From an uncultured Opitutia bacterium (lineage in GTDB: Bacteria > Verrucomicrobiota > Verrucomicrobiia > Opitutales > UBA953), in NCBI GenBank assembly GCA_903910245.1, contig CAIVYX010000149.1, forward strand, positions 1 to 6,138: 6,138 bases of DNA. Reading direction: 5' to 3'. The notes beneath the pieces were generated by a model. That model did not search any database, was not told the origin of the DNA, and saw nothing but the letters and a program-made list of their open reading frames with translations. Positions 1-5,085 of this stretch are shown piece after piece (the first letter of the stretch is position 1; every line of letters starts with the position of its first letter). Position numbers and translations under genes: made by a program.

Positions 1-58
1 ACCCGAGTTGGCCACCGAATCCAGCCCCATCCATGCCCGCCGCGAAACCCGCCCGTAA
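1..58 (+). CDS. Possible 3' end of an upstream gene (very short, uncertain)
   Basis: The frame beginning at position 2 is open from the left edge to a TAA at 56-58. It would give an 18-residue tail that overlaps the start of mutY by 26 nt. Fifteen of its 18 third codon positions are G or C, as in the neighbouring genes, whereas the mutY frame upstream of its ATG has only 5 of 10. That is the only support. The piece is far too short to identify, and chance openness is a real alternative. Confidence 0.18.
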   Translation, partial: PELATESSPIHARRETRP

Positions 59-1100
59 TGCCAGCATCTCCGCGATGCGCCGGGCGCTTTTGGCCTGGTT
101 CGGGCGACACCGCCGGCCGATGCCGTGGCGGGAGAAAGTCTCGGCTTACCGGACCGTGGTGTCGGAGCTCATGTGTCAGCAGACCCAGATCGCCACCGCG
201 ATCCCGTACTTTGAAAAGTGGACCGCCAAGTGGCCCGACTTCAAGGATCTCGCCAAGGCCGAAGAGTCTGAGGTCCTCGCGCTGTGGGCCGGCCTGGGGT
301 ATTACTCCCGCGCGCGTAATCTCCTGAACCTCGCCAAGCAGGTCGCCGCATTGAAGTCGCCGCCGCGGACCGCCGCCGAGTGGCGCGAGTTCAAAGGCGT
401 CGGGCCTTATACCGCCGCCGCCATCGCCAGTATCGCCTTCGCCGAGCCCGTCGCGGTCGTCGACGGTAACGTCGTGCGCGTGCTCGCGCGCCTCGACGGC
501 GTCAGGGCCAAATTGCGCGATGCTTCGTCCGCTGCGAAGCTGTTCACCTCGCGGGCCGATGAACTCGTCGACCCCAAGCAGCCCGGTGATTTTAATCAGG
601 CCATGATGGAGCTCGGCGCCACCGTCTGCCGCAAGGGTGAGCCGGACTGCGCCAAGTGCCCGCTCGCGGAGTGGTGCGACGCGAAGAAGGCCGGCGATGC
701 CCAGGCCTTGCCGCGCTTCGTCTCCAAGGAGCGTAAGGAAGCCGTCGTCGAAAGGGCGCTCATTACCCGCGAAGGTAAGATCTTGCTCCGCCGTAATCCA
801 CACACTGCCAAGCGCCTCGCCGGCATGGCCGAGATCCCGGTGCTGTCATCGCTGGGGGTTGAGCCGGCGGGCGAGCCCGCGCTCGTGCGGAGGCGGACCA
901 TCGGCACCGTGACTTACGAAGAGAAGCTGCACGCCCTTGAGCCCAAGGTCGCGGAGGTCCGTCGCTGGGCGAAGGACGGCGAGCTCGAGTGGGTGGCCGC
1001 GGAAGCACTCGACGGTGCCGCGCTGAGCGGGCCGCATCGACGGTGGCTCGGCGAGTGGCTTAGTCGAGGCGGTCGGACAGCGCGCGGCAAACGGCCTTGA
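33..1100 (+). CDS. mutY: A/G-specific adenine DNA glycosylase MutY
   Basis: This cytoplasmic base-excision repair enzyme removes adenine mispaired with 8-oxoguanine or guanine, preventing G:C to T:A transversions. The 355 residues match the family length (E. coli about 350). The catalytic domain has SELMCQQTQ with the expected catalytic Glu45, LGYYSRARNL (88-97), a helix-hairpin-helix with KGVGPYTAAA (121-130), and VVDGNVVRVLAR with catalytic Asp144. Cys199, 206, 209 and 215 form the C-X6-C-X2-C-X5-C [4Fe-4S] loop. A NUDIX-like 8-oxoG recognition domain follows (about 235-345), with LLRR and RLAGMAEIP resembling the usual LxGLWEFP segment. Its F-S-H triad is not obvious; V293-T294-Y295 lies about there. 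The ATG at 33 lacks a Shine-Dalgarno site, and Met15 (position 75) is an alternative start. The 3' end overlaps pap convergently by 41 bp. Identification is secure. Confidence 0.97.
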   Translation: MPAAKPARNASISAMRRALLAWFGRHRRPMPWREKVSAYRTVVSELMCQQTQIATAIPYFEKWTAKWPDFKDLAKAEESEVLALWAGLGYYSRARNLLNLAKQVAALKSPPRTAAEWREFKGVGPYTAAAIASIAFAEPVAVVDGNVVRVLARLDGVRAKLRDASSAAKLFTSRADELVDPKQPGDFNQAMMELGATVCRKGEPDCAKCPLAEWCDAKKAGDAQALPRFVSKERKEAVVERALITREGKILLRRNPHTAKRLAGMAEIPVLSSLGVEPAGEPALVRRRTIGTVTYEEKLHALEPKVAEVRRWAKDGELEWVAAEALDGAALSGPHRRWLGEWLSRGGRTARGKRP

Positions 1101-2484
1101 GGGTCGCCACGCGCGCGTAGCGCTTGTCGTCGCCCGAGACCACGACCCATGGTGCGTGTGGCGTGTCGGTGCGCGCGATCATGTCTTCGGCCGCGCGGAC
1201 GTTAGCATCCCACTTCTTACGGTTACGGTAATCTTCCTTCGTCATCTTGTGACGCTTGTGCGGGGAAATCTCACGGGCGTGGAAGCGGCGCAGCTGTTCT
1301 TCCTTCGAGATATTGATCCAGAGCTTGAGCACCACCATGCCCGTTTCGGCGAGGCGGGCTTCGAAGTCATTGATCTCCGCGTAGGCGCGGGCCCATTCGG
1401 CATCCTTGGCGAAACCCTCGACGCGTTCGACCATCACGCGTCCGAACCAGGAACGATCGAAGACCGCGAGATGCCCTGGGGCGGGCACCTTGTTCCAGAA
1501 GCGCCAGAGATAGTGACGCGCCTTTTCTTCCGGCGTCGGGGCCGGAGTCGGGAAGACTTGGTAGTGGGCGGCGTCGAGCAGCCCGCAGAGTCGGCGGATT
1601 GCGCCGCCTTTGCCGGCGGCGTCGGGGCCTTCGAGCACGACCATCGTTGAGAGCCCTTTCTCGGCGGCGAGGCGAGAGAGGCGACCGAGGCGGGTCTGCA
1701 GCTTCACCATCTGCTGACTGTAGCCTTTCTTGTCTAAGGTCGGATGGGCCGCGGCGCTTTCGAGTAGGCCACGCGGACGGCCACTCGGTTTCTTCGCGGC
1801 GACTGCTGGGCGACGTCGTGAGACCTGACCCAGCTGAGCGGCGATGACCAGGCCGGCACTGAGGTCGCGGTGTTTCGTCTCGGTGCCGCCCAGGACGACT
1901 TTCCAGGGCAGATTCTTGCCGCTCCCTTGGCTGCGGAGCGCGCGACAGAGCGTCAGATTACCGTGCTTGGCGAGCAGGAGGTCTTCTTCCGTGACCATCC
2001 AGCCCTCGGCGTCGGTATCCTCCGCGACGCGGAGGCGTTTACGCAGCGTCTTCTCCGATGACTCCAGCCAGACCTTCACTACCGACGTGCCGTCGGCCGC
2101 AAGGAGTTCCTCGAACGTGCGGAGGGATTTCAGGCGGGCGCGGAGGGCGTCGCCGGAGAGTTCATGGGAAGCAGCTTCGACGGCCGAGCGGGTGAGCCAG
2201 TCTCCGACCACTATTGTGATGCGACCCTTGGCCGGCATCTCCTGCCAATACGGCCAGAGGAAGGGGCGGCCGTCGATGGACGCGGCATCCGGAGCGCAGA
2301 TGCGGACCGTGCGTGAGTCGAACCATTCTGTCAGCTGATTGGCCAGCGCAGAGGCTGCGAGGCGGTCGCAGCCGCCGATGACGATCACTGCGCTCTGCTG
2401 CTTCGTGACCAGGCGGCGCTGGGCGGCCAGGAGGCGAAGATGGAGGGCAGAGCGGGCTCGCTCGAGTGCGCTACGGGTAGGCAT
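1060..2484 (-). CDS. pap: Two-domain PPK2-family polyphosphate:AMP phosphotransferase
   Basis: This cytoplasmic enzyme is predicted to transfer phosphate from polyphosphate to AMP, giving ADP. It has two fused P-loop domains, the architecture of two-domain Pap proteins of about 480-500 residues. Numbering here is from an upstream GTG at 2508, eight codons before the ATG. The C-terminal domain (about 255-482) is intact: Walker A GPDAAGKGG (Lys300), Walker B FDRSWFGRV (Asp351) followed by MVERVEGF, and the lid HKMTKEDYRNRKKWDA with APWVVV and DDKRYAR. The N-terminal domain (about 20-225) keeps family landmarks (LTEWFDSR, FLWPYWQEMPAKGRI) but its P-loop reads GGCDRLAAS and has no Lys. A basic Ala/Pro linker (229-247) joins the domains. 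The ATG at 2484 is preferred over the GTG; neither has a Shine-Dalgarno site. The stop lies inside mutY. Preference for AMP over ADP or GDP is inferred from the two-domain form. Confidence 0.92.
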   Translation of the reverse strand: MPTRSALERARSALHLRLLAAQRRLVTKQQSAVIVIGGCDRLAASALANQLTEWFDSRTVRICAPDAASIDGRPFLWPYWQEMPAKGRITIVVGDWLTRSAVEAASHELSGDALRARLKSLRTFEELLAADGTSVVKVWLESSEKTLRKRLRVAEDTDAEGWMVTEEDLLLAKHGNLTLCRALRSQGSGKNLPWKVVLGGTETKHRDLSAGLVIAAQLGQVSRRRPAVAAKKPSGRPRGLLESAAAHPTLDKKGYSQQMVKLQTRLGRLSRLAAEKGLSTMVVLEGPDAAGKGGAIRRLCGLLDAAHYQVFPTPAPTPEEKARHYLWRFWNKVPAPGHLAVFDRSWFGRVMVERVEGFAKDAEWARAYAEINDFEARLAETGMVVLKLWINISKEEQLRRFHAREISPHKRHKMTKEDYRNRKKWDANVRAAEDMIARTDTPHAPWVVVSGDDKRYARVATLKAVCRALSDRLD

Positions 2485-2515
2485 CGGCGACACTATGCAG
2501 GCCGCCACCGCCGAT

Positions 2516-2541
2516 GGGAAGCGTGATTGAGTGACGTTCCC
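2516..2541 (-). other. Weak hairpin between the long thioredoxin gene and pap
   Basis: On the minus strand GGGAACGT and ACGCTTCCC can pair as an 8-bp stem with one bulged C and a 9-nt loop. It lies 12 nt beyond the thioredoxin stop and about 30 nt before the pap ATG. No T-run follows, so it is not a standard intrinsic terminator. It could attenuate transcription, protect a processed 3' end, or be chance. Confidence 0.25.
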
Positions 2542-2553
2542 GTGAACCGGAGG

Positions 2554-3681
2554 TCAGCGGCCCTCTTCTTCTTCGTCGTCGGCGGGGGGAAGTTCGCCCT
2601 TCAGGAGTGCATCGAGGGTCTTCTGCAGGAGGGCCTTCATGCGGGGCTCTTCGGCCTTATCGACCGCCTTGATTTGCCAGCGGATGGCTTCTTCCTTCTT
2701 GCCTTGGAGCCAGCGAAGGCGGGCGAGCGTGTCGAGCTTGTCGGAGTGGCCTTCCTTCGTGAGTTTCACCGCCTGGACGGCGCACTTTTCGGCGAGGACG
2801 AGGTTCGGGGCTTTCGCGAAGGCCGGCATCGTGAGCAGGCGCCAGGCAATCTCGTTCATCGCCTCCGCATCATCGAATTCTTCGTCGGCGAGGCGCTTCA
2901 GCTGCGCGTAGAATTTGCTGGGGTCGCCGCGGGCGAGGCCGATCTGAGCTTCGATGGATTCGCGGAGTTCCTGGCCTTCCTTCTTAGGGAGTACGCCGGC
3001 CGCTGCAGGTAGGGCTTTTTCGGCGGCGTCCCAGTCGCGCTTACGCATCGCATCCGAGAGCGCGTCGAGCTTCGCCTGGGCGGCGGCCATCTCCACGTCG
3101 CCGGGCGCGGCGCTTGCAGGGACGGCGGGTTTGCTCAGGCGGCGCTGCGGGATCTTGTCGGCGACTGGCGCGGCGGCGGCGAGCGGCGTGCCCGTGAGGA
3201 GGTCGCCAATGATCTCATCGGTGAGCTGCATCGGGTGGCCCATCCACGCAATTTTGCCGTCGGCGACGACGAACGCGTGCGGGATCCCGTTCACTTCGGC
3301 GGCCTCGAGCCAATCTTTGATAAAGGCCTTGCCGCCGAGGGCGACGCGATACGACATCTTGTCGCCTTGGTCCTTGAGGAAATTCTTGGCCCGCTGGGCG
3401 GAGGCCGCGTCGCGTTCGGCTTCCCAGACGTTGACGCCGGTAATCACGACGCCCTTCTTGCCCATCTTCTTGTGCAGGTCGTTGAGGTGCGGGATCGCGG
3501 CGACGCACGGTCCGCACCAGCTCGCCCAGCATTCAAAGACGTAGATTTCGCCCTTCTTAAATTCTTTGACCGCCTCGCCTTGGAGCATCGTCTCCGGGCG
3601 CGTGGCGGGAGCGGGATCGCCGACTTTCAGGCCAGCGGCGGAAAGGGTGGCCGTGAGCAGCAGCAGGAGCAGGGTGCGCAT
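2554..3681 (-). CDS. Exported TlpA-like thioredoxin with C-terminal TPR-like helical region
   Basis: This is a predicted extracytoplasmic thiol-disulfide protein of 375 residues. Residues 1-16 form a signal peptide (MRT, then a Leu-rich core, then LSAA). A thioredoxin fold (about 18-165) carries the CxxC site WASWCGPC (Cys56, Cys59) and the cis-proline in NGIPHAFVV (Pro134), ending in GKIAWMGHPM. A Pro/Ala-rich linker (about 167-195) leads to a helical region (about 196-360). Its AMNEIAWRLLTMP, LAEKCAVQAV, LDTLARLRWLQGKKEEAI and IKAVDKA stretches look like degenerate tetratricopeptide repeats. The tail is acidic (ADDEEEEG). Start choice: the frame stays open to about 3852, but only the ATG at 3681 puts the signal peptide first, and a promoter ends 6 nt before it. 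Its upstream neighbour is a paralogue without the helical region, and pap follows after 69 bp. The redox partner is unknown, so reductase versus resA-like or other roles stays open. Confidence 0.88.
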   Translation of the reverse strand: MRTLLLLLLTATLSAAGLKVGDPAPATRPETMLQGEAVKEFKKGEIYVFECWASWCGPCVAAIPHLNDLHKKMGKKGVVITGVNVWEAERDAASAQRAKNFLKDQGDKMSYRVALGGKAFIKDWLEAAEVNGIPHAFVVADGKIAWMGHPMQLTDEIIGDLLTGTPLAAAAPVADKIPQRRLSKPAVPASAAPGDVEMAAAQAKLDALSDAMRKRDWDAAEKALPAAAGVLPKKEGQELRESIEAQIGLARGDPSKFYAQLKRLADEEFDDAEAMNEIAWRLLTMPAFAKAPNLVLAEKCAVQAVKLTKEGHSDKLDTLARLRWLQGKKEEAIRWQIKAVDKAEEPRMKALLQKTLDALLKGELPPADDEEEEGR

Positions 3682-3687
3682 GGGTGA

Positions 3688-3716
3688 GATATAGGGGGAA
3701 GGGCGAGGGGAGGCAA
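3688..3716 (-). promoter_or_regulatory. Sigma70-like promoter of the long thioredoxin gene, predicted leaderless
   Basis: On the minus strand, TTGCCT (3711-3716) and TATATC (3688-3693) are separated by exactly 17 bp, and each matches the sigma70 consensus at four of six positions. Six bases separate the -10 box from the ATG at 3681, so the usual start site is the A of the ATG and the mRNA would have no 5' leader. The same boxes and spacings occur before the short thioredoxin gene, although the spacer sequences differ. This is a prediction from sequence only. Confidence 0.6.
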
Positions 3717-3738
3717 GGGGCGGATGACAGAGGGCAGA

Positions 3739-3786
3739 GGACTGGATCGATGACTGAATGGAGGACTGAGTTGAGGGCTGAATTGA
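3739..3786 (-). repeat. Four tandem 12-nt units, copy A
   Basis: On the minus strand four contiguous units read TCAATTCAGCCC, TCAACTCAGTCC, TCCATTCAGTCA and TCGATCCAGTCC, in transcription order, with consensus TCNAYYCAGYCM. The array lies about 22 bp upstream of the -35 box of the long thioredoxin gene. An array with the same unit and the same copy number precedes the short thioredoxin gene. Because 12 is a multiple of three, the array keeps a false N-terminal extension of the thioredoxin frame open. Confidence 0.8.
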
Positions 3787-3800
3787 GGATACAAGCTTCA

Positions 3801-3962
3801 GGTGGCGAGTGGCGGCCTCGGGTGGCAGGTGGCGGGAGGGAGCAGGGCTCAAGGGGAGACCGGAAACCGGGAGGATGCTGCGGGGGATTCATTTTCTCAG
3901 GTCCCGGGTCTCGGCCGTCGGGTATCAGGTTCAGGTGTTCAGGTTCGGGTACAGGTGTCGGG
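3801..3962. repeat. Intergenic repeat core, copy A (about 162 bp)
   Basis: This sequence recurs as a direct repeat at 4805-4964 with about six substitutions and one 2-nt indel, roughly 95% identity counted by eye. It starts with GGTGGC-type words, has a purine-rich middle (AGGGAGCAGGGCTCAAGGGG), and ends in an array of C[AG]GGT words, eight between 3898 and 3956. Long plus-strand frames cross it, but their composition is low-complexity and they match no family I recognise. It fills most of the 425-bp gap between the two thioredoxin genes. The bases from 3963 to 4017 differ from copy B, and I see nothing in them. It may belong to a dispersed family. Confidence 0.88.
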
Positions 3963-4017
3963 AGTTTCATTTCCCAACCGCCGCCCGCTAGCCGCTTCAA
4001 CCTATCCAAGGCCGCTA

Positions 4018-4038
4018 GGTCAGCACGCAGTGCTGACC
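4018..4038. repeat. Perfect palindrome beside the terminator, copy A
   Basis: Arms GGTCAGCAC and GTGCTGACC are perfect 9-bp inverted repeats around GCA. Flanking CTA and CCTA could extend pairing across a one-base bulge. It lies 20 nt beyond the terminator that ends the short thioredoxin gene. Copy B at 4995-5015 has the same placement. It is REP-like in size and position. A protein-binding or transcript-end function is possible but unproven. Confidence 0.75.
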
Positions 4039-4058
4039 CTACCCACGAAAGGGGGAAC

Positions 4059-4085
4059 AAAAAACCCCGACTGGGTCGGGGTTTT
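4059..4085 (-). terminator. Intrinsic terminator of the short thioredoxin gene
   Basis: The stem CCCCGAC (4065-4071) pairs with GTCGGGG (4075-4081) around a 3-nt loop. On the minus strand it is followed by six T residues (4064 down to 4059). It begins 21 nt after the stop codon. Four T residues on the plus strand make it weakly bidirectional. Confidence 0.92.
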
Positions 4086-4106
4086 GGGGCGGGCCGGTGG
4101 GGCGGC

Positions 4107-4646
4107 TTATTTCTTGGCCGGGGCCGGAGTAGCGGGGGCGGCCGTCTTGGCTTCGGCGATGAAGCCGCGGATCTTCTCGACGTCGAGGGACATCGGGTGG
4201 CCGATGTAGGCGACGTTGCCGCCGGCGACCACGAAGCTGCAGGGGATGCCGTTCTGTCCGGCGGCGGTCAGCCAGGCCTTGCCCACTTCGCCGCGGGTGT
4301 CCTTGGCGATCGTGTATTCCATCTTCTTCGTATTCTTGCGGACGTAGTCGTCGGCGGCATCGACGCCGGAGGAGACGTGGATGCTGATGACCTGGACGCC
4401 GTCTTCCTTGAGCTTAGCTTGGAGTTCCGCGAGGTGCGGGATCGAGGCGACGCAAGGCGGGCACCAGGTGGCCCAGAATTCGATGACGTAGGTCTTCTTC
4501 GGATCGAGTGCGCTCACGCGGTCACCCTTGATCCAGGCGGAAGGAAGTTTGGTGGGAGCCTTGTCGCCGACGGCGAGCGTCGGTCCTTTCGGAGCGGCGA
4601 AGCCGAGAGTCGCGAGAAGTAGGAGGAGGAGGGTGGGGAGGCGCAT
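4107..4646 (-). CDS. Exported TlpA-like thioredoxin (short paralogue)
   Basis: This is a predicted extracytoplasmic thiol-disulfide protein of 179 residues. The signal peptide is residues 1-18 (MRLPT, a Leu core, ATLGFAA). The thioredoxin fold has the active site WATWCPPC (Cys62, Cys65), IPHLAELQAKL in the following helix, the cis-proline in NGIPCSFVV (Pro135), and GNVAYIGHPMSL. Pro between the active-site cysteines and the IPHL helix are typical of TlpA/ResA-type proteins. A third cysteine, Cys136, lies directly after the cis-proline; the long paralogue has His there. The C-terminal tail is Ala/Pro/Lys-rich, without the helical region of the paralogue. The two thioredoxin domains are about 35-40% identical by eye and share GHPM near the end. 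The ATG at 4646 fits both signal peptide and promoter. Terminators isolate it from acs and from the next gene. Direction of electron flow cannot be told from sequence. Confidence 0.9.
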   Translation of the reverse strand: MRLPTLLLLLLATLGFAAPKGPTLAVGDKAPTKLPSAWIKGDRVSALDPKKTYVIEFWATWCPPCVASIPHLAELQAKLKEDGVQVISIHVSSGVDAADDYVRKNTKKMEYTIAKDTRGEVGKAWLTAAGQNGIPCSFVVAGGNVAYIGHPMSLDVEKIRGFIAEAKTAAPATPAPAKK

Positions 4647-4652
4647 AGGTAG

Positions 4653-4681
4653 GATATAGGGGTAGGAATGAGGGGAGGCAA
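4653..4681 (-). promoter_or_regulatory. Sigma70-like promoter of the short thioredoxin gene, predicted leaderless
   Basis: On the minus strand TTGCCT (4676-4681), a 17-bp spacer and TATATC (4653-4658) lie 6 nt before the ATG at 4646. Boxes and spacings equal those of the long paralogue's promoter, while much of the spacer differs, which argues for selection on the boxes. There is no room for a Shine-Dalgarno site if transcription starts at the expected position. Confidence 0.6.
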
Positions 4682-4706
4682 GAGAGGGGGAGAGACAGAT
4701 GACAGA

Positions 4707-4754
4707 TGACTGCGTCGAGGACTGCGTTGAGGACTGAATAGAGGGCTGAATGGA
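4707..4754 (-). repeat. Four tandem 12-nt units, copy B
   Basis: On the minus strand the units read TCCATTCAGCCC, TCTATTCAGTCC, TCAACGCAGTCC and TCGACGCAGTCA in transcription order. They are contiguous and end 25 bp before the -35 box. The two middle units are most alike, and the CAGYC core is kept in all eight units of both arrays. A 7-nt direct repeat (GACAGAT twice, plus strand 4694-4707) adjoins the array. Confidence 0.8.
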
Positions 4755-4767
4755 TGAGGCAGCTGAT

Positions 4768-4982
4768 GGTAGGGTCGGGACCGCGTCACGACATAGCTGT
4801 TACGGGTGGCGGGTGGCGGCCTCGGGTGGCAGGTGGCGGGAGGGAGCAGGGCTCAAGGGGAGAACGGAAACCGGGAGGATGCTGGGGGGCATTCATTTTC
4901 AGGTCCCAGGTCTCGGCCGTCGGGTATCAGGTTCAGGTGTTCAGGTTCGGGTGCAGGTGTCGGGTGATGTCGCGCCCCTACC
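4768..4982. repeat. Imperfect inverted repeats flanking repeat core B
   Basis: GGTAGGG (4768-4774) and CGACAT (4789-4794) on the left have complements ATGTCG (4967-4972) and CCCTACC (4976-4982) on the right, in inverted order, with a longer gap on the left. The pairs enclose core B. Copy A lacks them. They might be ends of a small non-autonomous element or decayed halves of another palindromic repeat. Confidence 0.35.
4805..4964. repeat. Intergenic repeat core, copy B (about 160 bp)
   Basis: This is the direct repeat of 3801-3962, in the same orientation and at the equivalent place upstream of the short thioredoxin gene. It holds the same GGTGGC words, purine-rich middle and C[AG]GGT array (eight words between 4900 and 4958, and a ninth at 4961-4965). 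It differs from copy A by a 2-nt deletion in the ATTCATTTTC region and by scattered substitutions. Between it and the 12-nt array lie 50 bp, against 14 bp in copy A. I see no credible gene in this 439-bp gap. Confidence 0.88.
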
Positions 4983-4994
4983 CAAAGGCAGCTA

Positions 4995-5015
4995 GGTCAG
5001 CACGCAGTGCTGCCC
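4995..5015. repeat. Palindrome beside the terminator, copy B
   Basis: The arms are GGTCAGCAC and GTGCTGCCC around GCA, with one mismatch relative to the perfect copy A (C instead of A at 5013). It lies 20 nt beyond the acs terminator. The flanking words CTA and CCCTACCCA are also shared with copy A. Confidence 0.7.
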
Positions 5016-5035
5016 CTACCCATGGAAGGGGAAAT

Positions 5036-5064
5036 AAAAAACCCCGACGGGTGTCGGGGTTTTT
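5036..5064 (-). terminator. Intrinsic terminator of acs
   Basis: The stem CCCCGAC (5042-5048) pairs with GTCGGGG (5053-5059) around GGGT. Six T residues follow on the minus strand (5041 down to 5036) and five on the plus strand. It starts 21 nt after the acs stop codon. The stem arms are identical to those of the other terminator in this window. Confidence 0.93.
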
Positions 5065-5085
5065 AACCACTCAACTTACTTTAGC

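Noticed and set aside
1156..2338. Long plus-strand frames of 164 codons opposite pap
   Set aside because: They mirror the codon bias of the GC-rich pap gene on the other strand and show no family motifs.
2485..2515. Possible pap promoter (TTCCCA and TAGTGT on the minus strand)
   Set aside because: The match is weak, the spacing is 19 bp, and it lacks the boxes seen at the two clear promoters.
3682..3852. Extension of the long thioredoxin frame to a start near 3852
   Set aside because: The extension is Ser/Gln-rich translation of the 12-nt array and would bury the signal peptide internally. The promoter and the ATG at 3681 explain the start better.
3682..4106. Riboswitch or leader upstream of the thioredoxin genes
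   Set aside because: The predicted promoters lie directly before the ATGs, so the repeats would not be in the 5' end of the mRNA, and I recognise no riboswitch core.
3684..4622. 312-codon plus-strand frame across the gap and antisense to the short thioredoxin
   Set aside because: Its left part is repeat DNA rich in Gly and Arg, and its right part is antisense to a well-supported gene. No recognisable domain.
3739..4982. CRISPR array
   Set aside because: The 12-nt units are contiguous without spacers, the larger repeats occur only twice, and no cas gene is present.
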